Assembly: GCA_963745205.1 (NCBI GenBank)
Contig: CAVUWX010000007.1
Location: forward strand, 186,001 to 250,000
Reading direction: 5' to 3'
DNA: 64,000 nucleotides
Source: Hyphomicrobium_A sp963745205
Lineage (GTDB): Bacteria; Pseudomonadota; Alphaproteobacteria; Rhizobiales; Hyphomicrobiaceae
Part shown: piece by piece, positions 1 to 8,475 of the stretch
Position numbering within the stretch: position 1 is the stretch's first letter
How the letters are laid out: each line of letters begins with the position of its first letter
Notes under the pieces: model-generated
The model's input: only the letters and a program-made list of their open reading frames with translations
Told to the model about the DNA's origin: nothing
Database searches by the model: none
Program-made: the position numbers and the translations under genes

Positions 1-989
1 ACAGGCGCTCGACCGCCGCGAGCTCGATCTCGTCGCCCATCGGCGTCGAGGTGCCGTGCGCATTGACGTAATCAATGTCGCTCACGCCGATGTCGGCGCG
101 CTTCAAGGCTGCGCGCATGCAGCGATAGGCGCCGTCGCCGTCGGAAGCGGGTGCGGTAATGTGGAATGCGTCTCCCGACATGCCGTAGCCGATGACCTCG
201 GCGTAGATCTTGGCTCCGCGCGCCTTTGCATGCTCCAGATGCTCGAGCACGACGACACCCGCTCCCTCGCCCATCACGAATCCGTCGCGGTCCTTGTCGT
301 AGGGACGCGAGGCCTGCGTGGGACGATCGTTGAAGCCGGTCGAAAGCGCACGGCACGCCGTGAACCCAGCGACCGCGATGCGGCAGATCGGAGATTTCAG
401 CGCCGCCCGCCACCATCACGTCGGCGTCGCCAAGGGCCACGAGGCGCGCCGCATCACCGATGGCGTGCGCCCCCGTCGAGCAGGCCGTGACCACGGCGTG
501 GTTAGGGCCCTTCAACTGATGCTTGATGGAGACGTAGCCCGAGGCAAGGTTGATGAGCCGCCCCGGTATAAAGAAGGGGCTAACGCGGCGAGGTCCCTTG
601 TCCCGCAAGAGGATCGAGGTGTCGGCAATGCCCGACAAGCCGCCGATACCGGAGCCGATGAGAACGCCCGTACGCTCCTGCTTCTCGGGCGTGTCGGCCG
701 CGTAGCCGGAATCGGCGAGCGCCTGCGTGGCCGCCGCCATCGCGAAGATGATGAAGTCGTCGACCTTGCGCTGCTCCTTGGGCTCCATCCAATCGTCGGG
801 ATTGAAGTTGCCCTCGGCGAGGTCGCCGCGCGGCACGAAGCAGCCGATCTGGCAGGACAGGTCGTCGACCTCGAACTCGGTGATGCGGCGAGCCCCGTTC
901 GCGCCGGCGACCAGCGCCTTCCACGACGCCTCCGCTCCGCACCCCACGGGCGAGACCATCCCCAGTCCTGTGACAACGACGCGACGCAT
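1..989 (-). CDS. fabF: beta-ketoacyl-ACP synthase II, 3' end cut by window, single-base frameshift
   Basis: Condensing enzyme of type II fatty-acid synthesis, joining malonyl-ACP to the growing acyl-ACP in the cytoplasm. The start at 989 gives MRRVVVTGLGMVSPVG, the usual FabF N-terminus. The thiolase-fold nucleophile is visible in ACSTGAHAIGDA and the first catalytic His in NAHGTSTP near the left edge. The frame holds to about 390 (GGAEIS) and then must shift by one base; an extra C near 389 on the plus strand restores ICRIAVAGFTACRALSTGFN and the normal sequence to position 1. The rest of the C-terminus lies outside the window. It is last of fabD-fabG-acpP-fabF as seen here. A sequencing insertion is the likelier cause because the gene is normally essential and everything after the break is conserved. 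Confidence 0.93.
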
Positions 990-1119
990 TCTGGTCCTTC
1001 GGATCTTCCCGCGTTGTCCGGTCGTTTCACCTCGCGCTCAGATTGCCGCAGGCAGCCCGGGCCTCGCCCCCTTTTGGCGCCCGCTGCTTCCCTTGGCTGG
1101 CAATGAGGGAAATTCGCCG

Positions 1120-1362
1120 TCAGGCGGCGCTGGCGTTCTTCTCGAGAAATTTGACCGCGTCGCCGACGGTGAGGATGTGCTCGGCGGCATCATCGGGAAT
1201 TTCGCAGCCGAACTCTTCCTCGAAGGCCATCACGAGCTCGACCGTGTCCAAACTGTCGGCGCCCAGGTCGTCAATGAAGCTGGCGTTCTCGGTGACCTTG
1301 TCGGCCTCGACGCCAAGATGCTCCACGACAATCTTCTTCACGCGCTCCGCGACATCGCTCAT
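1120..1362 (-). CDS. acpP: acyl carrier protein
   Basis: Eighty-residue carrier protein holding growing acyl chains on a 4'-phosphopantetheine arm. The attachment motif GADSLDTVELVMAFEEEF contains the modified Ser of DSL. The chain is strongly acidic, as in the family, and has normal length. A GAGGGAAG Shine-Dalgarno lies a few bases upstream of the start at 1362. It sits between fabG and fabF, 130 bases before fabF. The 343-base gap upstream of it could hold its own promoter, as expected for a protein made in large excess over the fab enzymes. Confidence 0.98.
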   Translation of the reverse strand: MSDVAERVKKIVVEHLGVEADKVTENASFIDDLGADSLDTVELVMAFEEEFGCEIPDDAAEHILTVGDAVKFLEKNASAA

Positions 1363-1705
1363 CGTCTTCCCTCGCGTCGGTTGCTCTTCGCAATTAGCAG
1401 TTCGATTCTGTTGGGTTCGCCCTTGGTCCGGTCGCTGCTCTCGATCCGCACTGAAGGCTCGCGACTGGCGAGCACTGACACGACGCGGTTATCCAACTTT
1501 TCGCACCCCGTGCAGCGGCCAAACATGAGGCCCAAGCGAACGTGTGCGTAAACGCCAGGGGCCGAGAAACCGTTCGGCTCGTTAACACACTTAGCTGGCG
1601 TTGGCCAGCACCCGCAAGCGCCTTCCGTATGCGCTAGAATGCGCCAGAAAGCGCCGCTCAGGAAGGGTCCGCCGGATGCCTGGGGATGGTTTACTACCAT
1701 GGGCC
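1363..1705. other. non-coding gap between fabG and acpP
   Basis: No coding region is supported here. A perfect inverted repeat GCTGGC-GTTG-GCCAGC lies at 1594-1609, without a clear T-tract on either side, so it is at best a weak terminator or a transcript-processing hairpin after fabG. The acpP ribosome binding site is at the left end. A separate acpP promoter is plausible from the gap length but I cannot point to convincing -35/-10 boxes. Confidence 0.4.
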
Positions 1706-2449
1706 TTAAACCATCGCCATGCCGCCGTTGATGTGCAGGGTCTGGCCAGTAATGTAGGCCGCCTCTTCGCTCGCAAGGTAAACCACGCCAGCGGCGATCT
1801 CCTCCGGTTTCCCGAAGCGCTGGGCCGGGATCATCTTGGCGATCTCCTCCGTCTGCTTCTGATTGAGGGCCTGGGTCATCGGCGTGCTGATGAAACCGGG
1901 AGCGATGCAATTTGCGGTGATGGTGCGCGCCGCCAGCTCGCGGGCCAGCGACTTCGTCATTCCGATCATGCCGGCCTTGGAAGCAGCGTAATTACCCTGA
2001 CCAGGGTTGCCGAACACGCCGGAGATCGAGGCGATGTTGATGATGCGCCCGAAGTTCGGCCTGGCTCGCAGCATCGCGCGGGCGGCTGCGCGGCAGAGCA
2101 TGAACGTCGAGGTGAGGTTGACCGCGATCACCTCGTCCCACTGCTCGTCCTTCATCACCATGAATAGGTTGTCGCGCGTCAGTCCGGCGTTGTTCACCAG
2201 GATGTCGAGACGTCCGAGCTTGGCGATCGCCTCATCGATGAGCTTCGACACCGCTGCGCGGTCGGCCAGATCGCAGGGCAGCACATGCACGCGATCGCCG
2301 AGCTCTTTGGCGAGAGCCTCGAGCTTGTCAACCTGGCGCCCAGAGACGGCGACCGTCGCACCCGCCTGGTGCAGCGCGCGCGCCACGGCCGCGCCGATGC
2401 CGCCGGTTGCGCCCGTCACCAGCGCCGTCTTGCCCGAGAGGTTGAACAT
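1706..2449 (-). CDS. fabG: 3-oxoacyl-ACP reductase
   Basis: NADPH-dependent SDR reducing 3-ketoacyl-ACP in fatty-acid elongation. At 247 residues it has typical FabG length. The cofactor-binding TGATGGIGAAVA motif is at residues 13-24, NNAGLTRDN follows at about 87, and the catalytic Ser-Tyr-Lys set is present (SISGVFG, then YAASK). The C-terminus ends in GQTLHINGGMAMV, as usual for FabG. A GAGGA Shine-Dalgarno precedes the ATG, and the gene starts 9 bases after the fabD stop, so the two are co-transcribed. Confidence 0.97.
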   Translation of the reverse strand: MFNLSGKTALVTGATGGIGAAVARALHQAGATVAVSGRQVDKLEALAKELGDRVHVLPCDLADRAAVSKLIDEAIAKLGRLDILVNNAGLTRDNLFMVMKDEQWDEVIAVNLTSTFMLCRAAARAMLRARPNFGRIINIASISGVFGNPGQGNYAASKAGMIGMTKSLARELAARTITANCIAPGFISTPMTQALNQKQTEEIAKMIPAQRFGKPEEIAAGVVYLASEEAAYITGQTLHINGGMAMV

Positions 2450-2458
2450 GGCATTCCT

Positions 2459-3406
2459 CTAGCTGTTGATTTGAGCCAATACGGCGTCAATATCCGCCGG
2501 CGAGCCGATGCTCGCGGCGTTGACGGCCGGATCGATGCGCTTGGCAAGGCCCGCGAGGACCTTGCCGGCGCCGACCTCGTAGAAGTGCGTCACGCCGTTG
2601 GCAGTCATGTAGGTAACACACTCGCGCCAGCGCACGGTGCCCGTCACCTGTTCGACAAGCCGCTTCTTGATCTCGTCGGGATCGCTGATCGCCCGCGCGA
2701 TCACGTTGGCAACGACTGGAACGGCCGGCGCGTTCACGGTCACGCCGGCCAGCGCCTTCGCCATCGCATCGGCGGCAGGTTGCATCAGCGTGCAATGGAA
2801 GGGTGCGGAAACGGGCAGCGGTACCGCGCGTCTGACGCCGAACTCCTTGCCCACCGCGGCCACGCGATCGATCGCCGACTTCTCTCCGGAAAGCACGACC
2901 TGCGTCGGCTCGTTGTCGTTGGCGACCTGACAGACCCCGCCTTGCGCAGCGGCCTCCGCAACCTTGCGCGCGGCATCGATGCCGACACCGAGCAGCGCCG
3001 TCATCGCGCCCTGCCCGACCGGCACCGCAGCCTGCATAGCTTGGCCACGCAGCTTCAAGAGCCGCGCCGCATCGGCGAGCGAAAAGGCCCCCGCGGCGGC
3101 AAGCGCGGAATACTCGCCGAGCGAGTGGCCGGCGACGAACTTGACCTTGTCCTTGAGCGAGAAGCCTTTCTCGCGCTCGAGCACCCGCATCACAGCCATG
3201 GACACCGCCATCAGCGCCGGCTGCGCATTCTCGGTCAGCGTCAGCGTCTCCTTGGGTCCCTCCCACATGATCTGGGAGAGGCTCTGGGACAACGCCCCAT
3301 CGACCTCCTCGAACACCTCGCGCGCGGACGCATAGGCCTGGGCGAGCTCGCTGCCCATCCCGACGTCCTGGCTGCCTTGTCCTGGAAAGATGAATGCGAT
3401 GGCCAT
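2459..3406 (-). CDS. fabD: malonyl-CoA:ACP transacylase
   Basis: Moves malonyl groups from CoA to ACP, feeding the condensing enzymes. The start at 3406 (MAIAFIFPGQGSQ) places the conserved GQGSQ oxyanion motif at the N-terminus; an upstream in-frame start would only add an unconserved stretch. The catalytic Ser is in GHSLGEYSALAAAG, and the partner His region (APFHCTLM) is present. Length is 315 residues, normal for FabD. It is the first gene of the fab cluster and faces the secreted-protein gene at 3559 across a 152-base divergent gap that should carry its promoter. Confidence 0.96.
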   Translation of the reverse strand: MAIAFIFPGQGSQDVGMGSELAQAYASAREVFEEVDGALSQSLSQIMWEGPKETLTLTENAQPALMAVSMAVMRVLEREKGFSLKDKVKFVAGHSLGEYSALAAAGAFSLADAARLLKLRGQAMQAAVPVGQGAMTALLGVGIDAARKVAEAAAQGGVCQVANDNEPTQVVLSGEKSAIDRVAAVGKEFGVRRAVPLPVSAPFHCTLMQPAADAMAKALAGVTVNAPAVPVVANVIARAISDPDEIKKRLVEQVTGTVRWRECVTYMTANGVTHFYEVGAGKVLAGLAKRIDPAVNAASIGSPADIDAVLAQINS

Positions 3407-3558
3407 GCGAGACCGGAGCCCGCTTGCGGAATTTGGCTCGCAAGAACACCGGCCAATCCCGGCTGTCAAGCACCCGCGGAAGGGACCGCCGGTGCTGTCG
3501 CGGGATGGCCCGGCGTGTTATTTGTAGGGCCGCAGGGCGCCCACCAGGAGTCCACGTA

Positions 3559-3981
3559 ATGCGCGTTGCCGTGCACGCTCTCGTTGCCTTGGCCCTCGCC
3601 GCGGCTAAGGTCGCCGGCGGCGCTGTTGCCTCGGAAGCCTGCGATGCTGCCGTTCACTATGCTTACGGCGAGCCGGTCGAGATCGAGGGCGCACTCAAGT
3701 CCGCCACCGGCCACCACGAGGCGCAGGGCGACTTTACCTATACCTACGTCGCGCTCGACAAGCCTGTTTGCGTCGACGCGCCCAAGGGCGGCGGCGACGA
3801 CGATTTCGGCAATACCGGCACCGACAATCCGGTCGAGCGCATCCAGATGGCCGGAGAAGCGAGCCAGCAGGAGCTACCCGTGGGTGAGCGGGTCAAGGTG
3901 AAGGGCACGCTGTTTGGCGCCCATACCATGTGGCACGTGGAGGAGGTTCTGATCGATGCAAGCTCGGTCGACCGGCAATAG
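3559..3981 (+). CDS. secreted DUF4431-like protein
   Basis: A 140-residue protein with an N-terminal signal sequence (hydrophobic residues 4-24, Ala-rich). The mature part contains EPVEIEGALKSATG and a later LDKPVCVDAP, followed by NPVERIQM and VKVKGTLFGAHTMWH. This pattern of a small beta domain with LxxPxCV resembles DUF4431; the assignment is from memory of the family and not certain. The ATG at 3559 is chosen because CCAGGAG lies at 3544-3550 at good spacing and because it starts the signal peptide. No function is known. It lies between the divergent fab genes and the rpsF operon. Confidence 0.75.
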   Translation: MRVAVHALVALALAAAKVAGGAVASEACDAAVHYAYGEPVEIEGALKSATGHHEAQGDFTYTYVALDKPVCVDAPKGGGDDDFGNTGTDNPVERIQMAGEASQQELPVGERVKVKGTLFGAHTMWHVEEVLIDASSVDRQ

Positions 3982-3992
3982 CGCTTCTCCGC

Positions 3993-4020
3993 TTGCCTGC
4001 CTTCGAATTTAGGCTATATA
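3993..4020 (+). promoter_or_regulatory. candidate sigma-70-type promoter of the rpsF operon
   Basis: TTGCCT at 3993-3998 and TATATA at 4015-4020 are 16 bases apart, in the gap after the gene ending at 3981 and before rpsF at 4194. Both boxes are four-of-six matches. The resulting 170-base leader is GC-rich and contains a short stem GGGCG-ACAAAA-CGCCC; S6:S18 autoregulatory leaders occur before rpsF in other bacteria, but I could not establish that structure here. Confidence 0.4.
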
Positions 4021-4193
4021 CCGCCCCTTACCCGCTCCGGCTGGAGGCTGAACGGGGGGCTGCCTACCAAGGCGGTGGGGCGACAAAACGCCCGGCTCCC
4101 GGTGTCTTCGCTCTCATGGGTGACCTGTTGGGCCTATCCGGGTTCATAAGGGGCTTTGCGCCGGAGCAGTGAAACGGAAGAAAGGCCAAGCGC

Positions 4194-4820
4194 ATGGCTC
4201 TCTACGAGCATGTCTTCCTGGCGCGCCAGGACGTCTCGAATACACAGGTCGAGACACTCACCAAGGAATTCTCCGACGTTATCGAGCAGGGTGGCGGCAA
4301 GGTCACCAAGTCCGAGTATTGGGGCGTCAAGTCCCTCGCCTACAAGATCAAGAAGAACCGCAAGGCGCACTTCTCGCTGCTCAATATCGACGCTCCGCCC
4401 GCGGCGGTGACCGAGATGGAGCGGCGCATGGGGATCTCGACCGAGATCATCCGCTTCCTCACCGTTAAGGTCGAGCAGCACGAGGCCGAGCCGTCGGTCA
4501 TGATGCGCAAGAGCGATCGCGATGATCGCGGCGACCGTGATCGCGGCGGCTTCGGCGGCCGTGGCGGCGGAGGCCGCGGAGGATTCCGTGGCGACCGCGA
4601 CGGCGGCGGAGGCCGCGGAGGTTTTCGTGGCGATCGCGAGGGCGGCCCACGCGGCGAGCGCGAAGGCTCGACCTTCCGCGCGCGTCCTCCGCGTGAAGGC
4701 GGGGATCGCCCGCGCGAAGGGGGCGGCGATCGTCCGCCGCGTCCCCCGCGCGAAAGCAGAGATACACCCGCCGCCGGCTCGACGCCGGCCACCGACCGCA
4801 ACCCGAATTCGGAGACCTAA
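4194..4820 (+). CDS. rpsF: 30S ribosomal protein S6 with long Gly/Arg-rich tail
   Basis: Ribosomal protein S6, which pairs with S18 on the 30S platform. Residues 1 to about 100 form the normal S6 domain (MALYEHVFLARQDVS, YWGVKSLAYKIKKNRKAHF, MGISTEIIRFLTVKVE). Beyond about residue 105 there is a roughly 100-residue extension rich in Gly, Arg and Asp, with repeats of GRGGFRGDR, then a Pro/Arg-rich part ending TDRNPNSET. S6 is usually 95-150 residues, so 208 is long. The repeats are also visible in the DNA (about 4555-4660). The tail stays in frame to the stop three bases before rpsR, and the operon order rpsF-rpsR-DUF2232-rplI is standard for the group. Confidence 0.97.
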   Translation: MALYEHVFLARQDVSNTQVETLTKEFSDVIEQGGGKVTKSEYWGVKSLAYKIKKNRKAHFSLLNIDAPPAAVTEMERRMGISTEIIRFLTVKVEQHEAEPSVMMRKSDRDDRGDRDRGGFGGRGGGGRGGFRGDRDGGGGRGGFRGDREGGPRGEREGSTFRARPPREGGDRPREGGGDRPPRPPRESRDTPAAGSTPATDRNPNSET

Positions 4821-4823
4821 GCC

Positions 4824-5072
4824 ATGGTCGAGATCGCTGCACCGAGCGGCCGTCGGCCGTTCCATCGCCGCCGCAAGACCTGCCCGTTCTCGGGCGAGCA
4901 CGCGCCGAAGATCGACTACAAGGACGTGCGCCTTCTTGGGCGTTACATATCCGAGCGCGGCAAGATCGTACCGAGCCGCATCACGGCCGTATCCGCCAAG
5001 AAGCAGCGCGAGCTCGCCAAGGCGATCAAGCGCTCGCGCTTCCTGGGGCTACTGCCCTACGTTTTGAGGTAG
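4824..5072 (+). CDS. rpsR: 30S ribosomal protein S18
   Basis: Small-subunit protein S18, 82 residues, which binds S6 and the central domain of 16S rRNA. The conserved core reads RRKTCPFSGEHAPKIDYKDV then LLGRYISERGKIVPSRITAVS, with the C-terminal FLGLLPYVLR. The length is normal. It starts three bases after the rpsF stop, so translation is probably coupled and S6 and S18 would be made in equal amounts. Confidence 0.98.
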   Translation: MVEIAAPSGRRPFHRRRKTCPFSGEHAPKIDYKDVRLLGRYISERGKIVPSRITAVSAKKQRELAKAIKRSRFLGLLPYVLR

Positions 5073-5175
5073 ACAAGGCGGTGTCGGGCGGCAGCGTCCG
5101 GCACCCCTCAGGCGACAAGGTTGGGCCGGACGCCGTTCCGTCTCTAACCGCGACAACCGCGGGACAGCTTATCGA

Positions 5176-6132
5176 ATGCCGTATTCTCTTCTCATCGGGC
5201 TGGGCGCCGGATTTATCTCGGCCGTCGTGTTCGCCTCGGCGACCACCGGACCGATGTTCACGCGCCTCATCCTCTTTCTTCTGACACCGTTGGCTCTGTT
5301 CCTGGCCGGCCTCGGCGTGGGGCCCACGACCGCAATCATTGCCGGCATTGCCGGCACCGCGATCGTCTGGGCTGCCGGCAGCGCACCCGCGGCAATCGTG
5401 TTTGCCGCGAGCCAGGCCGTTCCCGTCGTCGTGCTCGTCTATCTCGCCTCGCTCAACCGGACGACGGCCGAGGGCGCCGAGTGGTATCCCGCCGGCCGTA
5501 TCGTTCTCGCCGCCGCGCTGATCGCCGGCGCTTTCGCCGTGCTTACACTCTTGCTTCTCGGTGCCGACATGGAGCAGCTCCGCGCTACGCTGCGCGGCAT
5601 GCTGGAGCAGTTCGTCAACACCCAGCTGCCGAAAATGCCGGACGCACCCGTGCTCGGACCACAGGAGATTGACGAGGCAACGTCAGTCGCGCTCGCGCTG
5701 CTGCCCGCCGCTTCCGGCATCTCGACCATGGGAAGTCTGCTGTTCAACATGTGGCTCGCGGGGCGCATCACGCTCGCTTCCGGGCGCCTGCAGCGCCCGT
5801 GGCCGGATCTTGCCGCCATCGCCTATCCGGTCGGCACGCCGCTGCTATTCGCCATTGCGACGGGCGCAGGCTTTCTCCCCGGCATGCCGGGTCTGATCGG
5901 CTCAGGTTTCGCCGGGCCTTTGTTCTTGGCTTACGTGCTGCTGGGCCTCGCCGTCGTCCATTACGTCACGCGCGGCCGCTCATGGCGCCCCTTTGCGCTG
6001 TGGGGCCTCTATCTGTTGCTCTTCATCGTGAACACGCTGGCCTCGCTCGCGCTCGCACTTCTGGGCCTCGCGGACGCCGTCTGGCCCATCCGCAAACCGC
6101 CTGCTTCTAGCGGCGCCCCGCCGCGATTCTGA
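5176..6132 (+). CDS. DUF2232 polytopic membrane protein
   Basis: A 318-residue inner-membrane protein with about eight hydrophobic segments (for example LLIGLGAGFISAVVFASA, LILFLLTPLALFLAGLGV, IVLAAALIAGAFAVLTLLLL and a C-terminal LYLLLFIVNTLASLALALLG). This membrane protein family (DUF2232) sits between rpsR and rplI throughout Rhizobiales, which matches the position here, 30 bases before rplI. Its biochemical role is not established. A region at residues 135-170 is hydrophilic and probably a loop. Confidence 0.85.
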   Translation: MPYSLLIGLGAGFISAVVFASATTGPMFTRLILFLLTPLALFLAGLGVGPTTAIIAGIAGTAIVWAAGSAPAAIVFAASQAVPVVVLVYLASLNRTTAEGAEWYPAGRIVLAAALIAGAFAVLTLLLLGADMEQLRATLRGMLEQFVNTQLPKMPDAPVLGPQEIDEATSVALALLPAASGISTMGSLLFNMWLAGRITLASGRLQRPWPDLAAIAYPVGTPLLFAIATGAGFLPGMPGLIGSGFAGPLFLAYVLLGLAVVHYVTRGRSWRPFALWGLYLLLFIVNTLASLALALLGLADAVWPIRKPPASSGAPPRF

Positions 6133-6162
6133 TACCCAAATCGAGAGAGAGGAGTACCCCCA

Positions 6163-6762
6163 ATGCAAGTCATTCTGCTTCAGCGCATCGGCCGCCTCGG
6201 CCAGATGGGCGACGTCGTCAACGTGAAGGACGGCTTTGCGCGCAACTTCCTGCTGCCGCAAAAGAAGGCGCTGCGGGCAACGGAGGAGAACCGCAAGCGG
6301 TTCGAATCGGAGCGCACCCAGCTCGAGGCCAACAACCTCGAGCAGAAGAAAGAGGCGGAGGCGGTCGCCGAGAGGCTCAAAGGTAAGACCTTCGTCGCCA
6401 TTCGCTCAGCCGGCGACACGGGCCAGCTCTACGGCTCGGTCTCGACGCGCGATATCGCCGAGGTGGTGACCGCCGGTGGCTTCACCATCGAGCGCCGCCA
6501 GGTCATCATGGAGCACCCCATCAAGTCGCTCGGCCTGCACGAGACGAGCGTGGCCCTGCACCCCGAGGTGATCGTCAAAGTGACGCTCAACGTCGCCCGC
6601 TCCGCGGACGAGGCCGAGCGCCAGTCGCGCGGCGAAGACGTCACCGTCGTCAAGGAAGAGAAGCTCGAGCTCGAGACCTTCAATCCCGAGATGTTCGAGG
6701 AAGGCGCGGCGCCTGGTGCCGAGGCCGAAACGCCGAGCGAGGGCGAAGGCGAAGGGGCCTGA
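6163..6762 (+). CDS. rplI: 50S ribosomal protein L9 with acidic tail
   Basis: Large-subunit protein L9, which binds 23S rRNA near the L1 stalk. The N-terminal domain (MQVILLQRIGRLGQMGDVVN, VKDGFARNFLLPQKKA) and long connecting helix are intact, followed by the C-terminal domain (VAIRSAGDTGQLYGSVSTRD). At 199 residues it exceeds the usual 149 or so by about 50; the extra C-terminus is mostly Glu, Ala and Gly. A strong AGAGAGGAG ribosome binding site precedes the start. A terminator follows at 6814. Confidence 0.97.
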   Translation: MQVILLQRIGRLGQMGDVVNVKDGFARNFLLPQKKALRATEENRKRFESERTQLEANNLEQKKEAEAVAERLKGKTFVAIRSAGDTGQLYGSVSTRDIAEVVTAGGFTIERRQVIMEHPIKSLGLHETSVALHPEVIVKVTLNVARSADEAERQSRGEDVTVVKEEKLELETFNPEMFEEGAAPGAEAETPSEGEGEGA

Positions 6763-6813
6763 GGACCAGAGAAACCGGCGCTTGCATCCGATTCGCGCCG
6801 AGCCAAGCGATTT

Positions 6814-6849
6814 CCCGTCCCCGTGTGCATAGCGGGGACGGGTTCTCTT
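6814..6849 (+). terminator. intrinsic terminator after rplI
   Basis: A perfect ten-base stem, CCCGTCCCCG (6814-6823) with CGGGGACGGG (6833-6842), has a nine-base loop and is followed by TTCTCTT. It lies between the rplI stop and the dnaB start at 6894, so it would end the rpsF-rplI transcript, with dnaB expressed by readthrough or from its own promoter. Confidence 0.65.
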
Positions 6850-6893
6850 GACGGCTCGACGGCAGCCCTGCGGAATCGGATACGTTCCGCCGT

Positions 6894-8406
6894 ATGGCAC
6901 AAAAAGCGACCCTCGTTTCCGACCGGCCCAAGTCGGCGCCTGCCGATGCGGCCCTTCCCTTCCGGCAGGCCCCCCACAACCTGGAGGCCGAGCAGGCGTT
7001 GCTCGGCGCCATCCTCGTCAACAACGAGGCCATGGACCGGGTGTCCTCGTTTCTCGAACACCATCACTTCTTCGATCCGCTGCACCAGCAGATCTACGAG
7101 ACGGCGGCGAAGCTCATTCACGCCGGCAAGAACGCGACGCCAATCACGATGCGGACCTTCTTCGAGAGGGCGGAGCCGATCTCGCCCAACCTGACGGTCC
7201 CCCAGTATCTCGGCACGCTCGCGGCCAACGCCACGACCATCATCAACGCCGCGGACTACGGCCGCACCGTCTACGAACTCGCCACGCGCCGCGCGCTCAT
7301 CATCATCGGCGAGGACATGGTGACGGGCGCCTACGACAGTCCGGTCGATTTCACGCCGCAGGCGCAGATCGAGGAGGCCGAGACGCGGCTCTACGATCTC
7401 GCCGAGCAGCGCAAGTATGGGCAAGGCTTCCTCGGCTTCAGCACCGCGCTCACCAATGCCATCGACATGGCGAATGCCGCCTACCAACGCTCCGGGCATC
7501 TCTCTGGGCTCGCGACCGGCTTGACCGATCTCGACGCTAAGCTCGGCGGTTTGCAGCCCTCCGACCTCATTATCCTCGCGGGCCGCCCGAGCATGGGCAA
7601 GACGGCGCTCGCGACCAACATCGCCTATCAGCATCGCCAAGCATCACAGGGTGGAGCATCAGTCCGACGGAACGGACAAGACGGTGGACGGAGCTGTCGT
7701 CGGCTTCTTCTCACTCGAAATGTCGGCCGAGCAGCTCGCAACTCGAATCCTGTCGGAGCAAACCGAGATCTCCTCGGAGAAAATCCGCCGCGGAATGATC
7801 GGAGACGAGGAATTTAAGAGACTTGTTCTCGTTGCGCAGGAGATGAGCCACATCCCGCTCTACATCGACCAGACGGGTGGCATCTCGGTGGCGCAGCTTG
7901 CCGCGCGCGCGCGTAAGCTCAAGCGGCAGAAGGGCCTAGGCCTCATCGTCGTCGACTACCTGCAGCTCTTGACCGGTCACAAACGCATGAGCGAGGGGCG
8001 CGTGCAGGAGGTGTCAGAGATCACCACGGGGCTGAAAGCGCTCGCCAAGGAGCTCAACGTGCCTATCCTCGCCTTGTCGCAGCTCTCGCGGCAGGTGGAG
8101 AACCGCGACGACAAGCGGCCACAGCTATCCGACTTGCGCGAGTCGGGCTCGATCGAGCAGGACTCCGATGTCGTGATGTTCGTGTTCCGCGAGGAATACT
8201 ACGTGGAGCGTCGCAAGCCCGATGAGGCCGATACCAAGTTCGGCGAATGGATGGCCGACATGAGCCGCGTGCACGGCAAGGCCGAGGTCATCATCGGCAA
8301 GCAGCGCCATGGCCCCACGGGAACGGTGCCGTTGGCCTTCGAGGGCCAATTCACGCGGTTTTCCAACCTGGAGCGCCACCACCAGGTTCCCGACTACGTC
8401 CGATAA
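6894..8406 (+). CDS. dnaB: replicative DNA helicase, single-base frameshift
   Basis: Hexameric 5'-3' helicase that unwinds the replication fork. The N-terminal DnaB domain starts FRQAPHNLEAEQALLGAIL, and the RecA-like motor has the Walker A GRPSMGKTALATN and later motifs (SLEMSAEQLATRILSEQT, VVDYLQLL, LSQLSRQVENR). The first frame runs to about 7632 and the rest continues in the next frame. CAGC at 7629-7632 holds one base more than needed between IAY and IAKHH. Without it the total is 504 whole codons (503 residues), normal for this lineage. A sequencing insertion is the best explanation. alr follows. Confidence 0.94.
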
Positions 8407-8475
8407 GCGCCTCGTTTGCACCGCGATTCTCCGCTACAAAAAGAGGCTGATCAAGCTTCTCGGGGGAGAAGTCCC

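Noticed and set aside
72..395. Continuation of the fabF start frame (left of about 390) as a real C-terminus
   Set aside because: It reads as Arg-rich nonsense, while the other frame keeps FabF motifs such as NAHGTSTP.
2285..3559. Long plus-strand open frame antisense to fabD
   Set aside because: It overlaps fabD and fabG fully, has His/Arg-rich composition and no motif; typical shadow frame in GC-rich DNA.
7600..7660. Programmed frameshift in dnaB
   Set aside because: No slippery heptamer or downstream pseudoknot is apparent, and similar single-base breaks occur in three unrelated genes.
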